A stretch of 64,000 nucleotides of DNA from Atherix ibis (GCA_958298945.1 OY282608.1:21243933-21307932), one strand, 5' to 3'. Shown: positions 44,601 to 58,680, counted from the first letter of the stretch. The notes: generated from the letters alone by a model not told the origin. Numbers and translations are program-made.

Positions 44601-46373
44601 CCAACAAACCAAAAAACCAAGAAACCAAGAAACCAACAAACCAACAAATCAACAAACCAACAAGCCAACAAGCCGAAAAACCAACAAACTAAGTAACCAA
44701 CAAGCCAACAAGCCAACAAACCAACAAACCAACAAACCAACATGCCAACAAACCAACAAGTCAACAAAGCAACAAACCAACAAACCAACAAACCAACAAA
44801 CCAGCAAACTAACAAACCAACAAGCCAACAAACCAACAAACCAAAAAACCAACATGCCAACAAACCAACAAACTAAGTAACCAACAAGCCAACAAACCAA
44901 CAAACCAACAAACCAACAAACCAACAAACCAACATGTCAAAAAACCAACAAGCCAACAAAGCAACAAACCAACAAACCAACAAACCAACAAACCAACAAA
45001 CCAACAAACCAACAAGCCAACAAGCCCACAAACCAACAAACTAACAAACCAACAAACCAACAAGCCAACAAACCAACAAGCCAACAAACCAACAAACCAA
45101 CAAACCAAGTAACCAAAAAGCCAACAAACTAACAAACCAACAAGCCAACAAGCCAACAAACCAACAAACCAACAAAGCAACAAGCCAACAAGCCAACAAA
45201 TCAACAAACCAAAAAACCAACAAACCAACAAACCAACAAACCAACAAACTAACAAACCAACAAGCCAACAAGCCAACAAACCAACAAACCAACAAACCAA
45301 CAAACCAACAAACCAACAAACCAACAAGCCAACAAACCAACAAGCCAACAAGCCAACAAACCAACAAACCAACAAAGCAACAAACCAAAAAACCAACAAA
45401 CCAAAAAACCAACAAACCAACAAACCATCAAACGAACAAAGCAACAAGCCAACAAGCCAACAAACCAACAAACCAACAAGCCAACAAACCAACAAACCAA
45501 CAAGCGAACAAGCCAACAAACCAACAAACCAACAAACCAAGAAGCCAACAAACCAACAAACCAACAAGCCAACAAACCAACAAACCAACAAACCAACAAA
45601 CCAACAAGCCAACAAGCCAACAAACCAACCAACCAACAAGCCAACAAACCAACAAACCAACAAACCAACATGCCACCAAACCAATAAACTAAGTAACCAA
45701 CAAGCCAACAAACCAACAAACCAACAAGCCAACAAGCCAACAAGCCAACAAACCAACAAACCAACAAACCAACAAACCAAGTAACCAACAAACCAAAAAA
45801 CCATCAAACGAACAAAGCAACAAACCAACAAACTAAAAAACCAACAAGCCAACAAACCAACAAACCAACAAACCAAAAAACCAAGAAACCAACAAACCAA
45901 CAAACCAACAAATCAACAAACCAACAAGCCAACAAGCCGAAAAACCAACAAACTAAGTAACCAACAAGCCAACAAACCAACAAACCAACAAACCAACATG
46001 CCAACAAACCAACAAGCCAACAAAGCAACAAACCAACAAACCAACAAACCAACAAACCAACAAACCAACAAGCCAACAAGCCAACAAACCAACAAACCAA
46101 CAAAGCAACAATCCAACAAGCCAACAAATCAACAAACCAACAAGCCTACAAACCAACAAACCAACAAGCCAACAAGCCAACAAACCAATAAACCAACAAA
46201 CCAACAAGCCAACAAACCAACAAACCAACAAGCAAACAAACCAACAAACCAACAAACCAACAAGCCAACAAACCAACAAACCAACAAACCAAAAACCCAA
46301 CAAACCAACAAACCAACAAACCAACAAACCAATAAACCAACAAACCAACAAGCCAACAAGCCAACAAACCAAC
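41624..46373. repeat. 4,722-bp tandem duplication, right copy (appears perfect)
   Basis: This is the second copy of the block starting at 36,902. Its marker sites are ccccc at 41877 and 42858, cccagt at 42938, and catcaaacg at 44146, 44538, 45426 and 45802. The match ends at 46,373. There this copy continues with an accaacca unit, whereas the left copy has accaacaa followed by gctaacaa. No base difference was noticed between copies, in contrast to the other duplications in the window. This means either a very recent event or an assembly duplication. Confidence 0.9.
42092..42098. repeat. 7-bp unit gccaaca: register shift (duplicate)
   Basis: This is the copy of the short unit at 37,370-37,376, displaced by exactly 4,722 bp. 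Confidence 0.85.
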
Positions 46374-46823
46374 CAACCAACAAGCCAACAAACCAACAAG
46401 CCAACAAACCAACAAACCAACAAACCAACAAACCAACAAGCCAACAAACCAACAAGCCAACAAGCCAACAAGCCAACAAACCAACAAAGCAACAAACCAA
46501 AAAACCAACAAACCAAAAAACCAACAAACCAACAAACCATCAAACGAACAAAGCAACAAGCCAACAAGCCAACAAACCAACAAACCAACAAGCCAACAAA
46601 CCAACAAACCAACAAGCCAACAAGCCAACAAACCAACAAACCAACAAACCAACAAGCCAACAAACCAACAAACCAACAAGCCAACAAACCAACAAACCAA
46701 CAAATCAACAAACCAACAAGCAAATAAGCCAACAAACCAACAAACCAACAAGCCAACAAACCAACGAACCAACAAGCCAACAAACCAACAAACCAACAAA
46801 CCAACATGCCAACAAACCAACAA

Positions 46824-46832
46824 ACTAAAGTA
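46824..46832. repeat. 9-bp unit actaaagta: register shift
   Basis: The common unit actaagta, which usually follows the catgccaac string, has one extra A here. Equivalent strings elsewhere in the window read actaagta, so this insertion is private to this site. Confidence 0.85.
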
Positions 46833-46938
46833 ACCAACAAGCCAACAAACCAACAAACCAACAAGCCAACAAGCCAACAAACCAACAAACCAACAAACCA
46901 ACATACCAACAAACCAAGTAACCAACAAACCAAAAAAC

Positions 46939-48430
46939 CATCAAACGAACAAAGCAATAATACAACAAACCAAAAAACCAACAAGCCAACAAACCAACAA
47001 ACAAATAAACCAACAAACCAACAAACAAATAAACCAACAAACCAACAAACCAACAAACCAACAAACCAACAAACCAACAAACCAAAAAACCAACAAACCA
47101 ACAAACTAACAAGCCAACAAGCCAACAAACCAACAAGCCAACAAACCAACAAACCAACAAACCAACAAGGCAACAAACCAACAAACCAACAAACCAACAA
47201 ACCAACAAGCCAACAAACCAACAAATAAATAAACAAACAAACCAAAAAACCAACAAACCAACAAACCAACAAACCAACAAACCAACAAACCAACAAACCC
47301 ACAAGCCAACAAACCAACAAACCAACAAACCAACAAGCCAACAAACCAACAAACTAAGAAACCAACAAACGAACTGATCAAAAACCAGCAAACTAAGTAA
47401 CCAACAAGCCAACAAACCAACAAACCAACAAGCCAACAAGCCCACAAACCAACAAACCACCAAGCCAACAAACCAACAAACCAACAAACTAACAAACCAA
47501 CAAACCAACAAACCAACAAACCAACAAGCCAATAAACCAACAAACAAATAAACCAACAAACCAAAAAACCAACAAACCAACAAACCAACAAGCCAACAAA
47601 CCAACAAACCAACAAACCAACAAACCAACAAACCAAGTAACCAACAAGCCAACAAACCAACAAACCAAAAACCGACAAGCCAACAAACCAACAAACCAAC
47701 AAGCCAACAAACCAACAAACCAACTAACCAACAAGCCAACAAACCAACAAACAAATAAACCAACAAACCAAAAAACCAACAAACCAACAAACCAAAAAAC
47801 CAACAAACCAACAAACCAACAAACCAAGTAACCAACAAGCCAACAAACCAACAAACCAACAAGCCAACAAGCCAACAAACCAACAAACCAACAAGCCAAC
47901 AAACCAACAAACCAACAAGCCTACAAACCAACAAACCAAAAACCCCCAAACCAACAAACCAAAAAACCAACAAACCAACAAACTAACAAGCCAACAAACC
48001 AACAAACCAACAAACCAACAAACCCAGTAACCAACAAGCCAACAAACCAACAAACCAAAAACCAACAAGCCAACAAACCAACAAACCAACAAGCCACCAA
48101 ACCAACAAACCAACAAACCAACAAACCAACAAGCCAACAAACTAACAAACCAACAAACCAACAAGCCAACAAACCAACAAACCAACAAACCAAGTTACCA
48201 AAAAGCCAACAAACTAACAAACCAACAAGCCAACAAGCCAACAAGCCAACAAACCAACAAACCAACAAGCCAGCAAACCAACAAACCAACAAGCCAACAA
48301 ACCAACAAACCAACAAACCAAAAAACCAACAAACCAACAAACCAACAAACCAACAAACCAACAAACCAACAAACCAACAAACCAACAAGCCAACAAACCA
48401 ACAAACCAACAAACCAACAAACCAAGTAAC
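46939..48430. repeat. 1.7-kb higher-order repeat in zone 4, copy A
   Basis: Landmarks recur downstream: catcaaacg at 46939 and 48535 (1,596 bp), gaactgat at 47371 and 49063 (1,692 bp), ccccc at 47943 and 49644, and cccagt at 48023 and 49724 (both 1,701 bp). The offset grows by 96 bp, or twelve octamers, between the first two landmarks. Copy B therefore has an extra run there, or copy A lost one. The later 9-bp step is the 1-bp loss at 47,377 plus one octamer. Confidence 0.75.
47377..47383. repeat. 7-bp unit atcaaaa: register shift
   Basis: The string after gaactg reads atcaaaa, one base short. The matching place in copy B (49,069 onward) has the full atcaacaa. The deletion is therefore private to copy A. 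Confidence 0.8.
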
Positions 48431-48534
48431 CAAAAGACCAACAAACTAACAAACCAACAAGCCAACAAGCCAACAAACCAACAAACCAACAAACCAACAT
48501 ACCAACAAACCAAGTAACCAACAAACCAAAAAAC

Positions 48535-50130
48535 CATCAAACGAACAAAGCAATAATACAACAAACCAAAAAACCAACAAGCCAAAAAACCAACAAACAA
48601 ATAAACCAACAAACCAACAAACAAGTAAACCAACAAACCAACAAACCAACAAACCAACAAACCAACAAACCAACAAACCAAAAAACCAACAAACCAACAA
48701 ACTAGCAAGCCAACAAGCCAACAAACCAACAAGCCAACAAACCAACAAACCAACAAACCAACAAGGCAACAAACCAACAAACCAACAAACCAACAAACCA
48801 ACAAGCCAACAAACCAACAAATAAATAAACAAACAAACCAAAAAACCAACAAACCAACAAACCAACAAACCAACAAACCAACAAACCAACAAACCCACAA
48901 GCCAACAAACCAACAAACCAACAAACCAACAAGCCAACAAACCAACAAACAAATAAACCAACAAACCAACAAACCAACAAACCAACAAACTAAAAAACCA
49001 AAAAACCAACAAACCAACAAGCCAACAAGCCAACAAACCAACAAACTAAGAAACCAACAAACGAACTGATCAACAAACCAGCAAACTAAGTAACCAACAA
49101 GCCAACAAACCAACAAACCAACAAGCCAACAAGCCCACAAACCAACAAACCACCAAGCCAACAAACCAACAAACCAACAAACTAACAAACCAACAAACCA
49201 ACAAACCAACAAACCAACAAGCCAATAAACCAACAAACAAATAAACCAACAAACCAAAAAACCAACAAACCAACAAACCAACAAGCCAACAAACCAACAA
49301 ACCAACAAACCAACAAACCAACAAACCAACAAACCAAGTAACCAACAAGCCAACAAACCAACAAACCAAAAACCGACAAGCCAACAAACCAACAAACCAA
49401 CAAGCCAACAAACCAACAAACCAACTAACCAACAAGCCAACAAACCAACAAACAAATAAACCAACAAACCAAAAAACCAACAAACCAACAAACCAAAAAA
49501 CCAACAAACCAACAAACCAACAAACCAAGTAACCAACAAGCCAACAAACCAACAAACCAACAAGCCAACAAGCCAACAAACCAACAAACCAACAAGCCAA
49601 CAAACCAACAAACCAACAAGCCTACAAACCAACAAACCAAAAACCCCCAAACCAACAAACCAAAAAACCAACAAACCAACAAACCAACAAGCCAACAAAC
49701 CAACAAACCAACAAACCAACAAACCCAGTAACCAACAAGCCAACAAACCAACAAACCAAAAACCAACAAGCCAACAAACCAACAAACCAACAAGCCACCA
49801 AACCAACAAACCAACAAACCAACAAACCAACAAGCCAACAAACTAACAAACCAACAAACCAACAAGCCAACAAACCAACAAACCAACAAACCAAGTTACC
49901 AAAAAGCCAACAAACTAACAAACCAACAAGCCAACAAGCCAACAAGCCAACAAACCAACAAACCAACAAGCCAGCAAACCAACAAACCAACAAGCCAACA
50001 AACCAACAAACCAACAAACCAAAAAACCAACAAACCAACAAACCAACAAACCAACAAACCAACAAACCAACAAACCAACAAGCCAACAAACCAACAAACC
50101 AACAAACCAACAAACCAAGTAACCAAAAGA
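48535..50130. repeat. 1.7-kb higher-order repeat in zone 4, copy B
   Basis: This is the second copy of the block that begins at 46939. It carries twelve more octamers in its left third, around 48,930-49,030. That segment contains an acaaataa unit and two accaaaaa-type units. The right two thirds align with copy A at a constant 1,701 bp with few substitutions. Confidence 0.75.
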
Positions 50131-51949
50131 CCAACAAACTAACAAACCAACAAGCCAACAAGCCAACAAACCAACAAGCCAACCAACCAAGTAACCAAAA
50201 AGCCAACAAACTAACAAACCAACAAGCCAACAAGCCAACAAGCCAACAAACCAACAAACCAACAAGCCAGCAAACCAACAAACCAACAAACCAACAAACC
50301 AACAAACTAAGTAACCAACAAGCCAACAAACCAACAAACCAACAAACCAACAAACCAACATGCCAACAAACCAACAAGCCAACAAAGCAACAAACCACCA
50401 AACCAACAAACCAACAAACCAACAAACCAACAAGCCAACAAGCCAACAAACCAACAAACTAACAAACCAACAAACCAACAAGCCAACAAACCAACAAGCC
50501 AACAAACCAACAAACCAACAAACCAAGTAACCAAAAAGCCAACAAACTAACAAACCAACAAGCCAACAAGCCAACAAACCAACAAACCAACAAAGCAACA
50601 AGCCAACAAGCCAACAAATCAATAAACCAAAAAACCAACAAACCAACAAACCAACAAACCAACAAACCAACAAACCAACAAACCAACAAGCCAACAAGCC
50701 AACAAACCAACAAAGCAACAAACCAACAAGCCAACAAACCAACAAGCCAACAAACCAACAAACCAACAAACCAACAAGCCAACAAACCAACAAGCCAACA
50801 AGCCAACAAACCAACAAACCAACAAAGCAACAAACCAAAAAACCAACAATCCAAAAAACCAACAAACCAACAAACCATCAAACGAACAAAGCAACAAGCC
50901 AACAAGCCAACAAACCAACAAGCCAACAAATCAACAAACCAACAAGCCAACAAGCCAACAAACCAACAAACCAACAAACCAACAAGCCAACAAACCAACA
51001 AACCAACAAGCCAACAAACCAACAAACCAAAAACCGACAAGCCAACAAACCAACAAGCCAACAAACCAACAAGCTAACAAACCAACAAACGAACTAACCA
51101 ACAAACCAACAAGCCAACAAGCCAACAAACCAACAAACCAACAAACCAACAAACCAACAAACTAAGTAACCAACAAGCCAACAAACCAACAAACCAACAA
51201 GCCAACAAACCAACAAACCAACAAACCAACTAACCAACAAGCCAACAAACCAACAAACAAATAAACCAACAAACCAAAAAACCAACAAACCAACAAACCA
51301 ACAAACCAACAAACCAAGTAACCAACAAGCCAACAAACCAACAAACCAACAAACCAACAAGCCAACAAGCCAACAAACCAACAAACCAACAAGCCAACAA
51401 ACCAACAAACCAACAAGCCTACAAACCAACAAACCAAAAACCCCCAAACCAACAAACCAAAAAACCAACAAACCAACAAACCAACAAACCAACAAACCAA
51501 CAAACCAACAAACCCACAAGCCAACAAACCAACAAACCAACAAACCAACAAGCCAACAAACCAACAAACAAATAAACCAACAAACCAACAAACCAACAAA
51601 CCAACAAACCAACAAACCAAAAAATCAAAAAACCAACAAACCAACAAGCCAACAAGCCAACAAACCAACAAACTAGCAAACCAACAAACGAACTAATCAA
51701 CAAACCAGCACACTAAGTAACCAACAAGCCAACAAACCAACAAACCAACAAGCCAACAAGCCCACAAACCAACAAACCAACAAGCCAACAAACCAACAAA
51801 CTAACAAACCAACAAACCAACAAACCAACAAACCAACAAACCAACAAACCAACAAGCCAATAAACCAACAAACAAATAAACCAACAAACCAAAAAACTAA
51901 CAAACCAACAAACCAACAAGCCAACAAACCAACAAACCAACAAACCAAC

Positions 51950-52655
51950 AAACCAACAAACCAAGTAACCAACAAGCCAACAAACCAACAAACCAAAAAC
52001 CGACAAGCCAACAAACCAACAAGCCAACAAACCAACAAGCTAACAAACCAACAAACGAACTAACCAACAAACCAACAAGCCAACAAGCCAACAAACCAAC
52101 AAACCAACAAACCAACAAACCAACAAACTAAGTAACCAACAAGCCAACAAACCAACAAACCAACAAGCCAACAAACCAACAAACCAACAAACCAACTAAC
52201 CAACAAGCCAACAAACCAACAAACAAATAAACCAACAAACCAAAAAACCAACAAACCAACAAACCAACAAACCAACAAACCAACAAACCAACAAACCAAC
52301 AAACCAAGTAACCAACAAGCCAACAAACCAACAAACCAACAAGCCAACAAGCCAACAAACCAACAAACCAACAAGCCAACAAACCAACAAACCAACAAGC
52401 CTACAAACCAACAAACCAAAAACCCCCAAACCAACAAACCAAAAAACCAACAAACCAACAAACCAACAAGCCAACAAACCAACAAACCAACAAACCAACA
52501 AACCCAGTAACCAACAAGCCAACAAACCAACAAACCAAAAACCAACAAGCCAACAAACCAACAAACCAACAAGCCACCAAACCAACAAACCAACAAACCA
52601 ACAAACCAACAAGCCAACAAACTAACAAACCAACAAACCAACAAACCAACAAGCC
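51950..52655. repeat. 3,204-bp-offset duplication, copy A
   Basis: The ccgac at 52000, the ccccc at 52423 and the cccagt at 52503 each recur exactly 3,204 bp downstream. The 138-codon open frame across 52,196-52,612 reads the same in the second copy. The match ends near 52,655, where this copy has an extra actaacaa unit and then accaagta followed by the odd unit aacaaaaa. Confidence 0.75.
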
Positions 52656-53224
52656 AACAAACTAACAAACCAACAAACCAAGTAAACAAAAAGCCAACAA
52701 ACTAACAAACCAACAAGCCAACAAGCCAACAAGCCAACAAACCAACAAACCAACAAGCCAGCAAACCAACAAACCAACAAGCCAACAAACCAACAAACCA
52801 ACAAACCAAAAAACCAACAAACCAACAAACCAACAAACCAACAAACCAACAAACCAACAAGCCAACAAACCAACAAACCAACAAACCAACAAACCAAGTA
52901 ACCAAAAGACCAACAAACTAACAAACCAACAAGCCAACAAGCCAACAAACCAACAAGCCAACCAACCAAGTAACCAAAAAGCCAACAAACTAACAAACCA
53001 ACAAGCCAACAAGCCAACAAGCCAACAAACCAACAAACCAACAAGCCAGCAAACCAACAAACCAACAAGCCAACAAACCAACAAACCAAAAAACCAACAT
53101 GCCAACAAACCAACAAACTAAGTAACCAACAAGCCAACAAACCAACAAACCAACAAACCAACAAACCAACATGCCAACAAACCAACAAGCCAACAAAGCA
53201 ACAAACCAACAAACCAACAAACCA

Positions 53225-55010
53225 ACAAACCAACAAACCAACAAACCAACAAGCCAACAAGCCAACAAACCAACAAACTAACAAACCAACAAACCAACAA
53301 GCCAACAAACCAACAAGCCAACAAACCAACAAACCAACAAACCAAGTAACCAAAAAGCCAACAAACTAACAAACCAACAAGCCAACAAGCCAACAAACCA
53401 ACAAACCAACAAAGCAACAAGCCAACAAGCCAACAAATCAACAAACCAAAAAACCAACAAACCAACAAACCAACAAACCAACAAACCAACAAACCAACAA
53501 ACCAACAAGCCAACAAGCCAACAAACCAACAAACCAACAAACCAACAAGCCAACAAACCAACAAGCCAACAAACCAACAAACCAACAAACCAACAAGCCA
53601 ACAAACCAACAAGCCAACAAGCCAACAAACCAACAAACCAACAAAGCAACAAACCAAAAAACCAACAAACCAAAAAACCAACAAACCAACAAACCATCAA
53701 ACGAACAAAGCAACAAGCCAACAAGCCAACAAACCAACAAACCAACAAGCCAACAAACCAACAAACCAACAAGCCAACAAGCCAACAAACCAACAAACCA
53801 ACAAACCAAGAAGCCAACAAACCAACAAACCAACAAGCCAACAAACCAACAAACCAACAAACCAACAAACCAACAAGCCAACAAGCCAACAAACCAACAA
53901 ACCAACAAGCCAACAAACCAACAAACCAACAAACCAACAAACCAACAAACCAACATGCCAACAAACCAACAAACTAAGTAACCAACAAGCCAACAAACCA
54001 ACAAACCAACAAGCCAACAAGCCAACAAACCAACAAACCAACAAACCAACAAACCAAGTAACCAACAAACCAAAAAACCATCAAACGAACAAAGCAACAA
54101 ACCAACAAACCAAAAAACCAACAAGCCAACAAACCAACAAACAAATAAACCAACAAACCAACAAACAAATACACCAACAAACCAACAAACCAACAAACCA
54201 ACAAACCAACAAACCAACAAACCAAAAAACCAACAAACCAACAAACCAACAAGCCAACAAGCCAACAAACCAACAAGCCAACAAGCCAACAAACCAACAA
54301 ACCAACAAACCAACAAGCCAACAAACCAACAAACCAACAAACCAACAAGCCAACAAACCAACAAATAAATAAACCAACAAACCAAAAAACCAACAAACCA
54401 ACAAACCAACAAACCAACAAGCCAACAAACCAACAAACAAATAAACCAACAAACCAACAAACCAACAAACCAACTAACCAAAAAACCAACAAACCAACAA
54501 TCCAACAAGCCAACAAACCAACAAACTAACAAACCAACAAATGAACTAATCAACAAACCAGCAAACTAAGTAACCAACAAGCCAACAAACCAACAAACCA
54601 ACAAGCCAACAAGCCAACAAACCAACAAACCAACAAGCCAACAAACCAACAAACCAACAAACTAACAAACCAACAAACCAACAAACCAACAAACCAACAA
54701 GCCAACAAACCAACAAACAAATAAACCAACGAACCAAAACACCAACAAACCAACAAACCAACAAGCCAACAAACCAACAAACCAACAAACCAGCAAACCA
54801 AGTAACCAACAAGCCAACAAGCCAACAAACCAAAAACCGACAAGCCAACAAACCAACAAACCAACAAACCAACAAGCCAAAAAACCAACAAACCAACAAA
54901 CCAACAAACCAACAAGCCAACAAGCCAACAAGCCAACAAGCCACCAAACCAACAAACCAACAAACCAACAAGCCAACAAACCAACAAGCCAACAAACCAA
55001 CAAACCAACA
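53225..55010. repeat. 1.8-kb block duplicated at a distance of 7,075 bp, copy A
   Basis: Landmarks recur 7,075 bp downstream: accaagta (g at 53346 and 60421), catcaaacg at 53695/60770 and 54079/61154, ccgac at 54837/61912, and gccaaaaa at 54876/61951. Substitutions are present but few. The copies are not adjacent. Zone 4 material and the 1.6-kb tandem pair lie between them. Confidence 0.8.
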
Positions 55011-55153
55011 AACTAACAAACCAACAAACCAACAAACCAACAAACCAACAAACCAACAAGCCAATAAACCAACAAACAAATAAATTAACAAACCAAAAAA
55101 CCAACAAACCAACAAACCAACAAGCCAACAAACCAACAAACCAACAAACCAAC

Positions 55154-55859
55154 AAACCAACAAACCAAGTAACCAACAAGCCAACAAACCAACAAACCAA
55201 AAACCGACAAGCCAACAAACCAACAAGCCAACAAACCAACAAGCTAACAAACCAACAAACGAACTAACCAACAAACCAACAAGCCAACAAGCCAACAAAC
55301 CAACAAACCAACAAACCAACAAACCAACAAACTAAGTAACCAACAAGCCAACAAACCAACAAAACAACAAGCCAACAAACCAACAAACCAACAAACTAAC
55401 TAACCAACAAGCCAACAAACCAACAAACAAATAAACCAACAAACCAAAAAACCAACAAACCAACAAACCAACAAACCAACAAACCAACAAACCAACAAAC
55501 CAACAAACCAAGTAACCAACAAGCCAACAAACCAACAAACCAACAAGCCAACAAGCCAACAAACCAACAAACCAACAAGCCAACAAACCAACAAACCAAC
55601 AAGCCTACAAACCAACAAACCAAAAACCCCCAAACCAACAAACCAAAAAACCAACAAACCAACAAACCAACAAGCCAACAAACCAACAAACCAACAAACC
55701 AACAAACCCAGTAACCAACAAGCCAACAAACCAACAAACCAAAAACCAACAAGCCAACAAACCAACAAACCAACAAGCCACCAAACCAACAAACCAACAA
55801 ACCAACAAACCAACAAGCCAACAAACTAACAAACCAACAAACCAACAAACCAACAAGCC
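55154..55859. repeat. 3,204-bp-offset duplication, copy B
   Basis: This is the second copy of the block at about 51,950, with ccgac at 55204, ccccc at 55627 and cccagt at 55707. These are the last ccccc and cccagt sites in the window, so this block marks the right edge of zone 4. Confidence 0.75.
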
Positions 55860-56800
55860 AACAAACCAACAAACCAACAAACCAAGTAACCAAAAAGCCA
55901 ACAAACTAACAAACCAACAAGCCAACAAGCCAACAAGCCAACAAACCAACAAACCAACAAGCCAGCAAACCAACAAACCAACAAGCCAACAAACCAACAA
56001 ACCAACAAACCAAAAAACCAACAAACCAACAAACCAACAAACCAACAAACCAACAAACCAACAAACCGACAAGCCAACAAACCAACAAACCAACAAACCA
56101 ACAAACCAAGTAACCAAAAGACCAACAAACTAACAAACCAACAAGCCAACAAGCCAACAAACCAACAAGCCAACCAACCAAGTAACCAAAAAGTCAACAA
56201 ACTAACAAACCAACAAGCCAACAAGCCAACAAGCCAACAAACCAACAAACCAACAAGCCAGCAAACCAACAAACCAACAAGCCAACAAACCAACAAACCA
56301 AAAAACCAACATGCCAACAAACCAACAAACTAAGTAACCAACAAGCCAACAAACCAACAAACCAACAAACCAACAAACCAACATGCCAACAAACCAACAA
56401 GCCAACAAAGCAACAAACCAACAAACCAACAAACCAACAAACCAACAAACCAACAAACCAACAAGCCAACAAGCCAACAAACCAACAAACTAACAAACCA
56501 ACAAACCAACAAGCCAACAAACCAACAAGCCAACAAACCAACAAACCAACAAACCAAGTAACCAAAAAGCCAACAAACTAACAAACCAACAAGCCAACAA
56601 GCCAACAAACCAACAAACCAACAAAGCAACAAGCCAACAAGCCAACAAATCAACAAACCAAAAAACCAACAAACCAACAAACCAACAAACCAACAAACCA
56701 ACAAACCAACAAACCAACAAGCCAACAAGCCAACAAGCCAACAAACCAACAAACCAACAAACCAACAAGCCAACAAACCAACAAGCCAACAAACCAACAA

Positions 56801-56809
56801 ACCAAACAA
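56801..56809. repeat. 9-bp unit accaaacaa: register shift
   Basis: One extra A shifts the octamer register. The same 9-bp form occurs at 1,609-1,617, in a different neighbourhood. Confidence 0.85.
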
Positions 56810-57061
56810 ACCAACAAGCCAACAAACCAACAAGCCAACAAGCCAACAAACCAACAAACCAACAAGCCAACAAACCAACAAACCAACAAGCCAACAAGCC
56901 AACAAACCAACAAACCAACAAACCAAGAAGCCAACAAACCAACAAACCAACAACCCAACAAACCAACAAACCAACAAACCAACAAACCAACAAGCCAACA
57001 AGCCAACAAACCAACAAACCAACAAGCCAACAAACCAACAAACCAACAAACCAACAAACCA

Positions 57062-58680
57062 ACATGCCAACAAACCAACAAACTAAGTAACCAACAAGCC
57101 AACAAACCAACAAACCAACAAACCAACAAGCCAACAAGCCAACAAACCAACAAACCAACAAACCAACAAACCAAGTAACCAACAAACCAAAAAACCATCA
57201 AACGAACAAAGCAACAAACCAACAAACCAAAAAACCAACAAGCCAACAAACCAACAAACAAATAAACCAACAAACCAACAAACAAATAAACCAACAAACC
57301 AACAAACCAACAAACCAACAAACCAACAAACCAACAAACCAAAAAACCAACAAACCAACAAACCAACAAGCCAACAAGCCAACAAACCAACAAGCCAACA
57401 AGCCAACAAACCAACAAACCAACAAACCAACAAGCCAACAAACCAACAAACCAACAAACCAACAAGCCAACAAACCAACAAATAAATAAACCAACAAACC
57501 AAAAAACCAACAAACCAACAAACCAACAAACCAACAAGCCAACAAACCAACAAACAAATAAACCAACAAACCAACAAACCAACAAACCAACTAACCAAAA
57601 AACCAACAAACCAACAATCCAACAAGCCAACAAACCAACAAACTAACAAACAAACAAATGAACTAATCAACAAACCAGCAAACTAAGTAACCAACAAGCC
57701 AACAAACCAACAAACCAACAAGCCAACAAGCCAACAAACCAACAAACCAACAAGCCAACAAACCAACAAACCAACAAACTAACAAACCAACAAACCAACA
57801 AACCAACAAACCAACAAGCCAACAAACCACCAAACAAATAAACCAACGAACCAAAACACCAACAAACCAACAAACCAACAAGCCAACAAACCAACAAACC
57901 AACAAACCAGCAAACCAAGTAACCAACAAGCCAACAAACCAACAAACCAAAAACCGACAAGCCAACAAACCAACAAACCAACAAACCAACAAGCCAAAAA
58001 ACCAACAAACCAACAAACCAACAAACCAACAAGCCAACAAGCCAACAAGCCAACAAGCCACCAAACCAACAAACCAACAAACCAACAAGCCAACAAACCA
58101 ACAAGCCAACAAACCAACAAACCAACAAACCAACAAGCCAACAAACCAACAAACCAACAAACCAACAAACCAACAAACCAACAAGCCAGCAAACCAACAA
58201 ACCAACAAGCCAACAAACCAACAAACCAACAAACCAAAAAACCAACAAACCAACAAACCAACAAACCAACAAACCAACAAACCAACAAGCCAAAAAACCA
58301 ACAAACCAACAAACCAACAAACCAAGTAACCAAAAGACCAACAAACTAACAAACCAACAAGCCAACAAGCCAACAAACCAACAAGCCAACCAACCAAGTA
58401 ACCAAAAAGCCAACAAACTAACAAACCAACAAGCCAACAAGCTAACAAGCCAACAAACCAACAAACCAACAAGCCAGCAAACCAACAAACCAACGAGCCA
58501 ACAAACTAACAAACCAAAAAACCAACATGCCAACAAACCAACAAACTAAGTAACCAACAAGCCAACAAACCAACAAACCAACAAACCAACAAACCAACAA
58601 GCCAACAAGCCAACAAACCAACAAACTAACAAACCAACAAACCAACAAGCCAACAAACCAACAAGCCAACAAACCAACAA
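57062..58680. repeat. 1.6-kb tandem repeat in zone 5, copy A
   Basis: Landmarks recur downstream: acatgcc at 57062 and 58797, and catcaaacg at 57196 and 58931 (both 1,735 bp). Later the offset is 1,727 bp: the long open frame ending at 57,663 and 59,390, and the rare cgagcc at 58494 and 60221. One octamer was therefore gained or lost inside the block. At least one substitution is visible: a ccaccaaac near 57,828 is ccaacaaac in copy B. The match ends near 58,680, where this copy reads cccaac and the other accaac. Confidence 0.8.

Larger units (their letters stand above)
33390..55860. repeat. Array zone 4: higher-order repeat marked by ccccc and cccagtaacc
   Basis: Two rare variants define this zone. 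The run ccccc in the string aacccccaaacc begins at 33394, 35207, 37155, 38136, 41877, 42858, 47943, 49644, 51441, 52423 and 55627. The string cccagtaacc begins at 33474, 38216, 42938, 48023, 49724, 52503 and 55707. In seven cases a ccccc is followed by cccagt exactly 80 bp later. Successive cccagt sites are 4742, 4722, 5085, 1701, 2779 and 3204 bp apart, so the higher-order unit is not of constant length. Neither marker was seen outside the zone. Confidence 0.8.

Noticed and set aside
45998..46828. 276-codon + strand frame of TNQQTNKP repeats
   Set aside because: This is the same arithmetic effect on the other strand. It starts at the atg of an accaacat-gccaacaa junction and ends at the actaaagta insertion. 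The Q/N-rich look is a product of the repeat.
33394..55631. ccccc runs as assembly or sequencing errors
   Set aside because: The same string recurs at eleven places with conserved flanks and, in seven of them, a partner exactly 80 bp away. This fits inherited variants better than random error.
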